Below are positions 1-12,490 of a stretch of DNA of 64,000 nt, piece after piece. A program made the translations under genes and the position numbers. The notes under the pieces were generated by a model that was not told where the DNA came from, searched no databases, and saw nothing but the letters and a program-made list of their open reading frames with translations. Within the stretch, counting starts at the first letter, position 1. Each line of letters starts with the position of its first letter. This stretch comes from Stigmatella ashevillena (GTDB lineage Bacteria > Myxococcota > Myxococcia > Myxococcales > Myxococcaceae): contig NZ_JAQNDM010000002.1 of assembly GCF_028368975.1 (NCBI RefSeq), positions 7,868,425 to 7,932,424 on the forward strand, in the 5' to 3' direction.

Positions 1-712
1 GAACCTCGGGGGCATCGCTGTGCAGCAGTTGCTCCAGCTTGCGTGCGGAGCCGGCGCCCACCGCCCCCGTCTCCAGTTGGCCGAGGATTTGCGCGGTCAC
101 CTGAGGGTCCGTCGAGGCCGAAGCCGCCATCACCGCGGCATCCGCCGCCCGGCCGTCGCGTCCCCCGTAGACCTCCCGGTTGTCCTCGACGAGGTTGCGC
201 GCGGCTTCCTGGCGGACCTCGGGGGAACTGTCCCGGATCAGCCGCTCATACATATCCCCGGTTCGCTCCAGGGCCCCCGTGCGCCGGAGCGCCCGGACCG
301 TGGCGGCGCGGACCGCCGGGTTGGCATCTCCCAGCGCCCGCCGGGCCACGGCCTCCATTCCGGAGGACTCGAGCCCTCGCTCCGTCCGCGCGACGAGGGC
401 CGCCGCGAGGTGCTCGGCCAGGGCGGGGTCGGTTTCACGCTCGAAGGCCGCTTGAAGCTCGGGGGCGGGCAGGAGCACGGCGGACTCATTCAGGAGCCCC
501 CGGAGGTAGTTTTTGTAGGCTTCCGAACTTGAGCCGAGGCCTTGGCGGATCTGAGCCATCAATCCCTCGACCGAGCAGCTCCCCGCCTGGAGCAGGGGGG
601 CTTCGCCCGAAGGGCTTGGCGCTCCCGCGGCGGGCAGGACCGGTCCGAGCAGACAGAGGGTGAGCATCCAGGGGGACAGTGCGTTCATGCGCAAAAAAGG
701 GAGGCGTGTCAT
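1..712 (-). CDS. Secreted HEAT-repeat protein (3' end beyond window)
   Basis: The frame stays open from an ATG at 712 to the window edge (237 codons), so the C-terminus is missing. The N-terminus is a signal peptide: a basic start, a hydrophobic stretch (WMLTLCLLGPVLPA) and Ala-rich cleavage sites near residue 30. The body shows HEAT-type helical pairs such as ALGDANPAVRAATVRALR and DSSPEVRQEAARNL, typical of scaffold proteins that bind other proteins. An in-frame ATG at residue 9 is an alternative start. It lies 15 nt downstream of another HEAT-like envelope protein on the same strand, so the two are probably co-transcribed and may be paralogues or partners. Specific function unknown. Confidence 0.75.
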   Translation of the reverse strand, partial: MTRLPFLRMNALSPWMLTLCLLGPVLPAAGAPSPSGEAPLLQAGSCSVEGLMAQIRQGLGSSSEAYKNYLRGLLNESAVLLPAPELQAAFERETDPALAEHLAAALVARTERGLESSGMEAVARRALGDANPAVRAATVRALRRTGALERTGDMYERLIRDSSPEVRQEAARNLVEDNREVYGGRDGRAADAAVMAASASTDPQVTAQILGQLETGAVGAGSARKLEQLLHSDAPEV

Positions 713-727
713 GGGGGGCTCTGGGCC

Positions 728-1954
728 TCAGTCTTTGTGCTCGAAACAGCCGTGGGGGTCTTGCGTCGGAAGGCTGGACCAGAGCCGGTCGAAGTCGACG
801 ATGCCGCTGGCATAGAGGCGCTCGAATTCCCGGTAGTCCGCCTGGAAGCGTGAATCCTGGACGGCCATGTTCGCCATGACGGGCAGCGCGTTCCGGCCGG
901 CGGTCCGGGCGGCGAAGCGGAACAGGGCCCACCGCACGCACAGATCCCGCTCGGTGGCGAAGGCCTGGGCGTAGATCTCCAGCGCCTCGGTCTTGTCCTG
1001 GGCCATCGAGAGTTGGTGGGCGGCCACCTGCCGGACATCCTCACTGCCCTCGGTTGCGAGCACCTTCGCCAGCCCTGCGGTGGCCTGCGCGTCGAGCGGT
1101 GCATCGGCGTGCATTCCCATCTCGAAGGCAAGGTAACGGACCGGCTCCTCCAGCGACTCGCTGCCCACGGCGAGGAGCTTGTCGAGGTACGGCTTGGCGT
1201 TCCCGGAGCGGGAGAGGTCCTCCTTCATCACCCGGCCGAGGGTCCGGGTGGCGATCCAGCCGGCTTCTCCCGAGGTCGGGCTCTGGGCGAACTGGGCGAG
1301 CCGGTCAATCACCGCGGGCTCGAACCGGTGCTGGGTTTCCAGCGCCGCCAGCAAGCCCGCGCGCCGGCTGAGCTCCAGGCGTTCGTCGAGCCCCATCTCC
1401 GTGAGCTGCGCGGCGACCTTGGGATGGTGAATCGCCTGCGAGCCCCGAAGTCCGCCCAGGAACACCTTGAACTCGCCGGGAGACGCCTCGCGCGCCCAGC
1501 CGAGAACTTCGCTCGCCCGGCCAGGGTCATTCGCGATGAGCTCGGCGAGGCGGCCCTTGAGGTAATTCAGGACGAGCGGGTCCCCTGCGGCCAGCAGCGG
1601 AGCGGCCCACTCCCGGAACGTCGCGAGGGTCACCGCCTCGTTGAAGCGGTCCAGGTTCTGCCAGCAGGTGGTGCCGCCGAAGTGGCGGGGACGCGCCGTG
1701 GCCTCCTCGACAGGGGCCGGGAGCGGGTGGCCTGCCGTGGAGCCGTGTCGCGCCGGGCCTTCCGGCGCGGCGCCCGCTGAGGACATCCCGCTCGGGGGGG
1801 CGTCTTCCCCCTCCGCGTGGCCGGCTGCGCGGGAACTCAGCGCGAAGACGGCGAGCAGGGCCAGGACGCCGAGTGCGACTGCGGCCTTCGGCGCAAGACG
1901 GCTCCGGGGCGTGGCGGAGGAAGCAGCAGGGGGCGGAGAGGATTCTGGAGTCAT
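728..1954 (-). CDS. Membrane-anchored HEAT-like repeat protein
   Basis: Predicted 408-residue protein. A Pro/Ser-rich N-terminus is followed by one hydrophobic segment (about residues 20-40, AVALGVLALLAVFAL), then a linker and a helical domain with HEAT-like repeats (for example EGSEDVRQVAAHQL near the C-terminus). The topology suggests an N-in anchor with the repeats in the periplasm. I chose the ATG at 1954; an in-frame TTG at 1969 would add five residues, and neither has a clear Shine-Dalgarno. It is the first gene of a minus-strand pair with the HEAT protein downstream and is divergent from the kinase gene at 2129. The 174-nt AT-richer gap between them probably carries both promoters. Molecular function unknown. 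Confidence 0.75.
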   Translation of the reverse strand: MTPESSPPPAASSATPRSRLAPKAAVALGVLALLAVFALSSRAAGHAEGEDAPPSGMSSAGAAPEGPARHGSTAGHPLPAPVEEATARPRHFGGTTCWQNLDRFNEAVTLATFREWAAPLLAAGDPLVLNYLKGRLAELIANDPGRASEVLGWAREASPGEFKVFLGGLRGSQAIHHPKVAAQLTEMGLDERLELSRRAGLLAALETQHRFEPAVIDRLAQFAQSPTSGEAGWIATRTLGRVMKEDLSRSGNAKPYLDKLLAVGSESLEEPVRYLAFEMGMHADAPLDAQATAGLAKVLATEGSEDVRQVAAHQLSMAQDKTEALEIYAQAFATERDLCVRWALFRFAARTAGRNALPVMANMAVQDSRFQADYREFERLYASGIVDFDRLWSSLPTQDPHGCFEHKD

Positions 1955-2128
1955 GTCGGGCGGCACCAAGAAGAGGTCCCACTGGAAAGAGGGCCCGTCT
2001 TTTCCGCCGTCCCAAAAAAATCAGGAGGATTCAGAACTTCTTGAAATTCAGGGGGTTCCTTGCCCGGGCGTCCCGCTCTGCCTGATCAAATTGTGATAAA
2101 GCTGTAAAATGGGCAAGATCGCGCGTGG

Positions 2129-5201
<3,073 letters not shown>

Positions 5202-5209
<8 letters not shown>

Positions 5210-6092
5210 GTCAAGAGGACCGGGTTCTCTCTCCGCGCTGCTGAAGGCCCACGTAGGCCCCCAGCGGCGTGCCACGCTGGAACAGGAGCAAGGGCTGGAG
5301 GCCCTCCTGGAGTCCTATTGCCAGGCGGCGCGAGCCCAGTGGCCCACCTTCCCCTGGAGCGCGGAGCGCTTCATGCGTCATCTGGCCCGCCAACTGCCCG
5401 AGAGCCCGGGAGTGTCGCTGGGCTCGCTCCATGCCGCGGACCTGTATCTGGCCTGCGCTTGTGCGGAAGGGGAGCGGCTGGCGCTTCAGGCTTTCGAGGA
5501 ACACATCCTCCAGCGGGTGCCCTCGCGGCTCGGGCCACTGCCGGAGGCGACCGTGGACGAGGTGCTCCAGGTGCTTCGGGCGCGGCTGTTGCTCAGGCGA
5601 GGGGAGGCCCCTGCCCGGATCGCCGATTACTCGGGCCGGGGGCCGCTCCTGGCCTGGGTGCGCATCATCGCCACCCGCATTGCCGGTGAGCTGGCGAGTC
5701 AGCAGGGACGCCAGGAACTCTTCGATGAGCCTCCCGAGGTGTTCGCCCGGATGCTGGCCACGGACGACCCGGAGCGGGAACTGCTCCGGGAGGACTCGCG
5801 GCGTGTCCTCATGGACGCGCTGCGCAAGGCCTTGGCGGCGATGCCCGATCGGGAGCGGGCCTTGCTTCGCCTGCACCACCTGCATGGACTCACCATGGAC
5901 CGGCTCTCGGCGATGTATGGCGAGTCGCGCTCGGGTGTGGCCCGACGCGTGGCGCAGGCCCGCGAGCGGTTGTTGGCCCTCACACACGCGGAGCTGGCGG
6001 TGCGGTTGAATCTGGCGGGCCCCGAGGTGCAAAGCCTGTTGGGCCTGGTGCGGAGCCGGTTGGATTTCAGTCTGAACCACTGGATGGAGTGA
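5202..6092 (+). CDS. RNA polymerase sigma-70 family factor (Sig-70_gmx1 type)
   Basis: 296 residues, starting at the ATG inside the ATGAGTGA overlap with the kinase gene; longer in-frame starts lie within the kinase and are rejected. A sigma region 2-like segment is followed by a clear region 4 with a helix-turn-helix: MPDRERALLRLHHLHGLT, then DRLSAMYGESRSGVARRVAQ. The length and divergent N-terminus fit the sigma subfamily named gmx1, described from Gemmata and Myxococcus, better than canonical ECF factors. Coupling to a kinase that carries an anti-sigma-like zinc finger suggests the kinase controls this factor. That control is inference. Confidence 0.85.
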
Positions 6093-6231
6093 GCGGGCGC
6101 CAATGCCACGGTTTTGCTGGTTTCCAGAGTGATTATGTTCTTCGTCGAATAGCCTCTCGCGCTCCGGGGGGATGGTTCGTGCACCGCGTGTTCGACTACC
6201 TGCTGCTCCTCTTCACGCAGGGGGGGACACC

Positions 6232-7038
6232 ATGTCAGCAATCGGGCCTCAGGGCCGCGGCATCCGTCAGACGAGGACTTCGGCAGCATTCATCTGCTTC
6301 AGCCTGCAGTACCCGCGGGTGACGGGGCTGTTGTGCCTCACGTTGGTGATAGGTCTGCTGCCAAGCACTGCCCATGCGGAGGACTCTGTCCTCTCCTCCG
6401 AGCCCACCGTTGTTCCCGTGGAGCAGACGGCCCTCCCAGCAGAGCCCACCGTTGTTCCCGTGGAGCAGACGGTCCTCCTGGCAGAGCCCACCGTTGTTCC
6501 CGCGGAGCCCACCGCCCTTCCCTCAGAGCCCACCGTTGTTCCCGCGGAGCCCACCGCCCTTCCCGCGGAGCCGGCGGTTGTTCTGGCACGTGGCACCCCC
6601 CTCGTGACGTGCGCAGGGGGAAGCCAGCATGAGACATACAGCCCTCCTTTGATGCTCTCGCCGCAGGACGTCACCCTCACTGCCACAGGTCAGTTCTCCT
6701 CCTGTGCCGCTTTCGATGGGTCCGGGCCTACCTCAGGCCAATACACCGTGCGGGGCATCGGCACCGCGAGTTGTTTGACCTCAAGTATTGCCACCACATC
6801 TCACATCACGTGGAGCGACGGGACCACCAGCACGGTGGAGTTTGGCAAAAGCATGGATGCGAAGCAGGGCGTACAGGCGGTCGCCGTCATCGTCGGCCTC
6901 GTCATCGAGGGGCGCTATGTGGGTTCCCTGGCTGTAGGAGGATTCGTCTTGGAGACGGCTCCCAACGCGCTGCATTGCCTGAGCGAAGGGGTTCCCAGCG
7001 CCAGCGGCCTCTCGTTCCTCAAACTCATCCAGCAGTAG
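6232..7038 (+). CDS. Secreted protein with Pro/Glu/Val tandem repeats and Cys-containing C-terminal domain
   Basis: 268 residues from the ATG at 6232, preceded by a G-rich stretch; an upstream GTG would add 20 residues of poor signal-peptide character. Residues 31-45 are hydrophobic and end in a STAHA cleavage site. Mature residues 51-120 are 14-residue repeats of the type EPTVVPVEQTALPA, a probable extended linker or wall-spanning stalk. The C-terminal domain (about 120-268) has four Cys (TCAGG, SSCAAF, ASCLTS, HCLSE), likely two disulfides, and resembles small secreted beta-rich domains common in Streptomyces and myxobacteria. Function unknown. It lies downstream of the sigma factor and converges with the SNF2 gene. 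Confidence 0.75.
   Translation: MSAIGPQGRGIRQTRTSAAFICFSLQYPRVTGLLCLTLVIGLLPSTAHAEDSVLSSEPTVVPVEQTALPAEPTVVPVEQTVLLAEPTVVPAEPTALPSEPTVVPAEPTALPAEPAVVLARGTPLVTCAGGSQHETYSPPLMLSPQDVTLTATGQFSSCAAFDGSGPTSGQYTVRGIGTASCLTSSIATTSHITWSDGTTSTVEFGKSMDAKQGVQAVAVIVGLVIEGRYVGSLAVGGFVLETAPNALHCLSEGVPSASGLSFLKLIQQ
6400..6588 (+). repeat. 42-nt in-frame tandem repeat (four units plus a half unit)
   Basis: Units begin at 6400, 6442, 6484 and 6526, with a partial unit at 6568-6588. Each opens with gagcccaccgttgttcccg and encodes 14 residues. The first half of each unit is almost invariant; the second half occurs as two versions (EQT and EPT). The near-identity at DNA level points to recent duplication or slippage. 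Confidence 0.9.
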
Positions 7039-7067
7039 GGGGCCTCTGCGCTCCCGACGCCGGTGTC

Positions 7068-10000
7068 TCAGTCCAGCAGTTCCAGGAGGTCCGCCCGGGT
7101 GATGGCCGTAGCCCCGGCGGCGCCGCCGAGCGCCGCCTCGAAGAGGGCCCGCTTCTTCTCCTGCAGGGTGAGGATCTTCTCCTCCACCGTGCCCTGAGAC
7201 ACCAGCCGGTACACCATGACGGGCCGCTGTTGGCCAATGCGGTGTGCGCGGTCCGCCGCTTGTGCCTCCACGGAGGGGTTCCACCACGGGTCCACCAGGA
7301 AGACGTGGTCCGCCGCCGTGAGGTTGAGCCCCGTGGCGCCCGCCTTGAGCGAGATGAGCATCACCGGCGGGCCTTCGGGGGCTTGGAACGAGGCGGCCAC
7401 GCCGCCGCGGTCCGCGGTGCTGCCATCCAGCCGTGTGAATCCGATGCCTACTTCCCGCAGGGCCGGCTCGATGAGATCCAACAGGGACGTCCACTGCGAG
7501 AAGACGAGCGCCTTGTGCCCGTCCTCCACCGCGGTGCCGAGCGCCTCGATCAACGCCTGCACCTTGGAGGACGTCTTCGCCTGCTGTCCTGGCACGAGCG
7601 CGGGATGGCACGCCGCCTGGCGCAGCCGCAGCAGCGCTTCCAGCGCCTTCAGCACGCTGCCACCCTCTTCGAGCTGGGACACCACCTCCTCGCGCGTGGC
7701 GGCGTACACCGTGTCGTAGAGGGCCCGCTCAGGCTCGGTGAGGGTGACGTGCCGCACGGACTCGGTGCGCGGAGGAAGCTCGGGGGCCACGTCCCGCTTG
7801 AGCCTGCGCAGCACGAAGGGACGGATGCGCGCGCGCAACTGCTCGGCCGCGCCTTTCTGGTTGTCCGACACGGGCCGTGCCCACCGCTCGTCGAACTCCT
7901 TGCGCCCCCCGAGCAGCCCCTGGTTGGTGAAGTGCATCAAGCTCCAGAGCTCCTCGAGCCGGTTCTCGATGGGGGTGCCGCTCAGGGCCACCCGGAAGGC
8001 GGCCTGGAGCCCATAGGCCGCGCGAGCCACCTGGCTGTCCGGGTTCTTGATGGCCTGGGCCTCGTCCAGCACCACCGTGTCCCACGCCTGGGCCCCGAGC
8101 AATTCGGCGTCCAGGCGCAGCAGTGCATAGGTGGTGAGCGTCACATCGGCCGTCTCATCCAGAGAGCGTCCAGGGCCGTGGTAGACGGAGACCTTCAGGG
8201 AAGGACGGAAGCGCTTCACCTCCGCCGCCCAGTTAGGAAGCACGCTCGTGGGCGCCACCACCAGCGTGCCGGGCCCCAGGGTGCAGAGGGTCTGGAGCGT
8301 CTTGCCGAGCCCCATGTCGTCCGCGAGCACGCCGCCAAGGCCCGCTTGCCGCAGGAAGGTGAGCCAACTGACGCCCTGCAACTGATAGGGGCGCAGCGAG
8401 GCGGTGAGGTCCTTCGGGAGCTGCACGTCTGGCAGCTTCTCGAAGCCCTGGACCAGGGGCGCCAACCGCTCGAGCCCGGGCGGGGGAGGGTGCTCCAGCG
8501 CGTCACACAGCCCGGTGAGCTGCGGGAGGGCGTGGTTGGCGATCCGCCCATCCTTCCCGCGCGCGGCCAACAGGTCCGCCACGCGCTGGCCATGCGTCTT
8601 CAGCCACGCGGTGGGCAACGGGGCCCACCCACCGCCTTCCAGCGGCACCAGCCCCAGCCCTTCCTCCCAGGCGCGCATCACCGCATCCGCGTCCACCGTG
8701 CGAGGCGCGCCCGGTCCAGCGCCCTCCACCTGGAAATCGAGGGAGAAGCCGACCTGGGGCACACCGGTCTGCGTGGCGCCCGCGTCCACCGAGAGCGTGG
8801 GGCGCAACTGCACGTGGGGGCTCACCACGCGCGCGGCATCTCCGGTCAGACCGCCGCGCCAGCGCCGCAGCTTGTCGGCGAGCTGCACCGCCTCCTTGCC
8901 GTGCACCGTCACGCGTCGGCCGGGCACCATGTTCAGCTCATCGCGAAGCCCGTGGATGAGCTTCTGCTCGGTGGCCTCATCGCGCACGGGAACCGCGCCC
9001 GTCAGGTACACCATGCGCCCGTTGTCGATGCGCACCGAGGGCGGAGAGCCATACACCAGCGTGGGCAGCACCGAGAGGCCAGAGTCCAACTGGTTGAGCT
9101 CCACGGAGATGCGGGGCTTGAGCGTGCGGTCGATGGGCGGCAGCCGCTGGCTCTTCACATCCACCGGCATGCGCCGGGCGAAGTCCGGAAGCACCTTTCC
9201 GGTGAGATCTCCCATCTGCGCGGGCGAGAAGGTGCGCTCCTGAGGCAGCTGCTCCAGCCGTGTCCCCGTCAGGGGCTGCTCGCCAAGCCGACAGATCATC
9301 CCCCCACAGAGGGCCACCCCGGGGCTCACCACCTCGGTGATGCGCGGATCCTTCTCCACCTTGAGCACCGTCTGCTCGCCACGGTCCTCCACGGTGACGC
9401 GCGGGAGGAGGGGCTCGCTGGAGACGGACACGAGCACACCGTCGAAGAGCACGGTGCGTGCGGGCTCCAGCACCCGGAGGAGCGCATCGAGCCGTTCGGG
9501 CGGGAGCGCCCCCCGCGTGGGCCGCAGCAGCAGCTTGTCCGCGAGCAGATCGCATCGCTCCACCTGAATCCGGGCTGCCTCCACGGGGTTCTCCAGCAGA
9601 GACGTCAGGCTGCGCGCCAGGAGCCGGGCGGTGTTGTCTGGGCGCACCAGCAGGCGCTCGAGTTGCAGGCCTCCGTCCACGCGCTTGAAGCGGTACACCA
9701 TGCGCTCCGGCTTCGGCGCGGTACCGGGGCGCGCGCTGGCGGGGGCTGCGGGAGGCCGGGCCGGCGAAGGGGCTCTCTGGGGAGATGAACGCTGGGACAC
9801 CGATTGATGGAGGACGAGGGCCGCCGCCACCACGTGCTCGCAGGGGTCGACCCGGCCCTTGCAGTCGCACTCCCAGACGTCGTCTTCGGGGTAGAGCACG
9901 GTGGTCAGGGGCGTCGGCCGGCCGGTCACGCGGACGCGCAGGACGGCCTCTTCCGCGCCCATGGACTGCACGGAGACAGCGCCCGCGCGGGCCAGTGCCG

Positions 10001-10070
10001 TTCCGGCAGACCAGGTGTCCGGGCGTGCTTCCTCCCGGATGGTGTCAAGTAGCTCTGCGATCACGGACAT
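7068..10070 (-). CDS. SWIM zinc-finger SNF2-family DEAD/H helicase
   Basis: 1000 residues. The N-terminus has a SWIM zinc finger (C68-x-C70 ... C77-x-H79, WECDC then PCEHV). After a variable middle region the SNF2 ATPase starts near residue 555: motif [16 protein letters not shown], motif [13 protein letters not shown] (near 670), motif [18 protein letters not shown], and motif [13 protein letters not shown] (near 945) in the helicase C lobe. This is the bacterial SWIM-SNF2 architecture: an ATP-driven translocase on double-stranded DNA, presumed to remodel protein-DNA complexes in transcription or repair. All nucleotide-binding motifs are intact. It is monocistronic and divergent from the membrane protein at 10131. 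Confidence 0.93.
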   Translation of the reverse strand: MSVIAELLDTIREEARPDTWSAGTALARAGAVSVQSMGAEEAVLRVRVTGRPTPLTTVLYPEDDVWECDCKGRVDPCEHVVAAALVLHQSVSQRSSPQRAPSPARPPAAPASARPGTAPKPERMVYRFKRVDGGLQLERLLVRPDNTARLLARSLTSLLENPVEAARIQVERCDLLADKLLLRPTRGALPPERLDALLRVLEPARTVLFDGVLVSVSSEPLLPRVTVEDRGEQTVLKVEKDPRITEVVSPGVALCGGMICRLGEQPLTGTRLEQLPQERTFSPAQMGDLTGKVLPDFARRMPVDVKSQRLPPIDRTLKPRISVELNQLDSGLSVLPTLVYGSPPSVRIDNGRMVYLTGAVPVRDEATEQKLIHGLRDELNMVPGRRVTVHGKEAVQLADKLRRWRGGLTGDAARVVSPHVQLRPTLSVDAGATQTGVPQVGFSLDFQVEGAGPGAPRTVDADAVMRAWEEGLGLVPLEGGGWAPLPTAWLKTHGQRVADLLAARGKDGRIANHALPQLTGLCDALEHPPPPGLERLAPLVQGFEKLPDVQLPKDLTASLRPYQLQGVSWLTFLRQAGLGGVLADDMGLGKTLQTLCTLGPGTLVVAPTSVLPNWAAEVKRFRPSLKVSVYHGPGRSLDETADVTLTTYALLRLDAELLGAQAWDTVVLDEAQAIKNPDSQVARAAYGLQAAFRVALSGTPIENRLEELWSLMHFTNQGLLGGRKEFDERWARPVSDNQKGAAEQLRARIRPFVLRRLKRDVAPELPPRTESVRHVTLTEPERALYDTVYAATREEVVSQLEEGGSVLKALEALLRLRQAACHPALVPGQQAKTSSKVQALIEALGTAVEDGHKALVFSQWTSLLDLIEPALREVGIGFTRLDGSTADRGGVAASFQAPEGPPVMLISLKAGATGLNLTAADHVFLVDPWWNPSVEAQAADRAHRIGQQRPVMVYRLVSQGTVEEKILTLQEKKRALFEAALGGAAGATAITRADLLELLD

Positions 10071-10130
10071 GCGAGGCCCCCACCCCTAACCCCGCAGCAG
10101 GCCCTGCGCAACCGCCCTATACTTTCCGCG

Positions 10131-10718
10131 ATGGCGCTCTTCTTCTACTTGGCGGTTCGGGCCAACATGGTGTTGGTGCCTGCGGGCTATCTCCTCTGGT
10201 TCTTCCGCCATGAGCCCGAGGCCCAAGAGCGGTTCCGGGAGAACCGCAAGGCCCTGGTGCTCCTGGGCTCCTTCCTGCTCCTGACGGCCATTCCCTTCTT
10301 CTTCTGGTCCGAACTCGGCCTCGCGGGTTCGTTTCCGGACATGCTGCTCGGCATCATCGAGACGCTTCAGGTGCAGTCCTTCTTGCCGCTTCAATATGCT
10401 GGCTGGGTGACCGTGGCGCTCTTCCTGACCGCAGGAGCCTCGCGCCAGCATGTCCGCCTTGCGGAGAGAGCCCTGATCTTTCTTCCCATCGGGCTCTACC
10501 TGCTGCTGCACGTGGTCCTCAAGCGATGTGACGCCTACGCCTTCGAGGGAAGGGTGATGGTGTTCATCTGCAACCGGAACAAGCTCGCCACGAACAGTGG
10601 ACTCATCGCGGTGAGTGCGATGCTCGCCTTGATGCTCGCGATGCTCAGCCGGAAGGGCTACTGGTGGGGGCTTCTGTCCACGTTCATCGCGGCAGTTCTT
10701 TGCGCCTGCGCCTTCTGA
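10131..10718 (+). CDS. Hypothetical polytopic membrane protein
   Basis: 195 residues, mostly hydrophobic, with about five predicted membrane segments: near 5-25, 42-62, 85-103, 113-132 and 158-195. The loops are charged (HEPEAQERFRENRK, and RCDAYAFEGR). The last segment ends almost at the C-terminus (AAVLCACAF). I recognise no family motif. It starts 60 nt from the divergent SNF2 gene. The next gene, an oxidoreductase, is 123 nt downstream with its own AT-richer leader, so an operon is not obvious. Confidence 0.7.
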   Translation: MALFFYLAVRANMVLVPAGYLLWFFRHEPEAQERFRENRKALVLLGSFLLLTAIPFFFWSELGLAGSFPDMLLGIIETLQVQSFLPLQYAGWVTVALFLTAGASRQHVRLAERALIFLPIGLYLLLHVVLKRCDAYAFEGRVMVFICNRNKLATNSGLIAVSAMLALMLAMLSRKGYWWGLLSTFIAAVLCACAF

Positions 10719-10841
10719 GCGCACGAATAGGACGGAAGGGCACCTTCGCATTTCAGAATAAAGTGTTTGCGCTCCGGGCCTGTTTTTCTCCTGAAGGAGA
10801 AGGACCATGATGGGGACACATCTTTCCAAGGAGCCCCTGTC

Positions 10842-11855
10842 ATGAAGGCCATTGGGTACTACCAGCCCCTGCCCATCGAGAACCCCGAGTCGCTGCAGGA
10901 CATCGTCCTTCCCGAGCCAGTCCCCGGCGAGCATGACCTGCTGGTCGAGGTCCGGGCCATCGCGGTCAACCCGGTGGACACCAAGGTGCGCCGAGGCGCC
11001 ACCCCGAAGCCGGGCGAGGCACGGGTGTTGGGGTGGGATGCGGCGGGCGTCGTCCGCGCCGTGGGCAGCCAGGTCACCCTGTTCAAGCCCGGCGACCGCG
11101 TCTGGTACGCGGGGGACCTCAACCGCCCTGGCAGCTACAGCGAGCGCCACCTGGTCGATGAGCGCATCGCGGGCCGCATGCCTGCGAGCCTGGACTTCGC
11201 CCACGCCGCCGCCTTGCCGTTGACCACGATTACCAGCTGGGAATTGCTGTTCGACCGGTTGCGCGTGCAGGACGCCGACCCCACGCAGAACAGCAGCCTG
11301 CTGGTGATTGGCGCGGCGGGGGGCGTCGGATCGATCCTCGTCCAGTTGGCGCGGCAGCTGACCGGACTCACCGTGATTGGCACGGCCTCACGCCCCGAGA
11401 CAAGTGACTGGGTGCGGAGCCTGGGGGCCCACCACGTCATCGATCACAGCAAGCCGATCGCGGCGGAACTCAAGAGCGCAGGCCTGGGCGAGGTCTCCTA
11501 CGTGATCAGCCTGACCCACACCAACACGCACTTCGCGCAGATCGTCGAAGCCCTTGCGCCTCAAGGAAAGGTGGCCTTGATCGATGACCCCGAGGCCATC
11601 GATGTGCGCCAGCTCAAGCGCAAGAGCGCGTCGTTGCATTGGGAGTTGATGTTCACGCGCTCGATGTACCAGACGGCGGACATGAAGCGGCAGCACGACT
11701 TGCTCGGCCGGGTGGCGGCGCTGATCGACGCAGGGACGCTCAAGACCACGTTCTCGGAGCACTTTGGAACGATCAACGCCAAGAACCTCCAGCGCGCGCA
11801 CGCCCTGATCGAGAGCAACAAGGCTCGCGGAAAGATCGTCCTCGAAGGATTCTGA
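10842..11855 (+). CDS. Zinc-binding alcohol dehydrogenase family protein / NADPH:quinone reductase-like
   Basis: 337 residues. AAGGAG at 10828-10833 lies 8 nt before the ATG, so the longer upstream reading is rejected. The N-terminal GroES-like domain opens MKAIGYYQPLPIENP, a signature of the medium-chain dehydrogenase subfamily TIGR02817. The Rossmann fold has the NADP-binding loop GAAGGVG at 157-163. The classical catalytic Cys/His zinc ligands are absent, as usual for quinone-reductase-like members, so it probably reduces quinones or activated alkenes with NADPH. A short inverted repeat (ttctcct, aggagaa, 10786-10801) lies upstream and could be an operator. Substrate unknown. Confidence 0.88.
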   Translation: MKAIGYYQPLPIENPESLQDIVLPEPVPGEHDLLVEVRAIAVNPVDTKVRRGATPKPGEARVLGWDAAGVVRAVGSQVTLFKPGDRVWYAGDLNRPGSYSERHLVDERIAGRMPASLDFAHAAALPLTTITSWELLFDRLRVQDADPTQNSSLLVIGAAGGVGSILVQLARQLTGLTVIGTASRPETSDWVRSLGAHHVIDHSKPIAAELKSAGLGEVSYVISLTHTNTHFAQIVEALAPQGKVALIDDPEAIDVRQLKRKSASLHWELMFTRSMYQTADMKRQHDLLGRVAALIDAGTLKTTFSEHFGTINAKNLQRAHALIESNKARGKIVLEGF

Positions 11856-11993
11856 GCGCCGTTGAGCGCTGTCCTCCCCCTGCACGCTTGCTGTCCGGAC
11901 GGGCCAGGATGCTTTCGAGGTGTGGCGCCCCCGCTTGTGGATGAGAGGGGTGTCATTAGGTTTACGACGCTTTCCAACGAAAGGCGTGGGGCC

Positions 11994-12413
11994 ATGTCGA
12001 AATACGAATCCAAACAGCAGGTCGCTCCCGGGGCTATTCGCGTGGAGACTGCCGCCACGGTTCAAGGCCCTGCCGCGACCACCATCTTCGTGGAAGTCGA
12101 AGAGGCAAAGCTCGGGCAAATCGGGGATGGGGCCAACAGCGCCGAGCGCGCGGTCGCCATGGTTCCCCGCACCCTCGCCGGAAAACAGCAGTGGCAGGAG
12201 GAAGAACTCAGGCACTCCGGCGGCCGCCTCACGGAGGACGAGCGCGTCCTCAAGACGTTCAACGCGACGATTTCAGGTCCTGTCGATGCCCATGATTCCG
12301 GGGTTGCTGTGAAGGTGGAAACCCCTGCTGGGACTGTGTGGGCCAACGAGAAGAACAAGCCGCTGGCCACACGCGACGCAGACAAGGAGTTGCCCGCGAA
12401 GTCCAAAGCCTGA
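11994..12413 (+). CDS. Hypothetical small soluble protein
   Basis: 139 residues starting MSKYESKQQ; the start has only a weak purine-rich leader. There is no signal peptide or membrane segment and no Cys. It is rich in Ala, Val, Glu and Lys, with a charged C-terminal tail (ADKELPAKSKA). Codon use matches its neighbours, with Gly/Ala/Glu codons ending in G or C, which supports it as a real gene. No family recognised. It is 138 nt after the oxidoreductase and 77 nt before an SDR gene on the same strand. Confidence 0.6.
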   Translation: MSKYESKQQVAPGAIRVETAATVQGPAATTIFVEVEEAKLGQIGDGANSAERAVAMVPRTLAGKQQWQEEELRHSGGRLTEDERVLKTFNATISGPVDAHDSGVAVKVETPAGTVWANEKNKPLATRDADKELPAKSKA

Positions 12414-12490
12414 CCCAGCCCGGGGCGTTTCAAGATCGGGTACATTGTCCGCCGCGGGCCCGGGGCTGCCGGGACACATCGGGAGAGGAC

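Noticed and set aside
6771-9788. A 1005-codon plus-strand open frame opposite the SNF2 gene
   Set aside because: The minus-strand frame has all SWIM-SNF2 motifs. The opposite frame is His/Arg/Gly-rich with no fold and overlaps the end of the real secreted-repeat gene.
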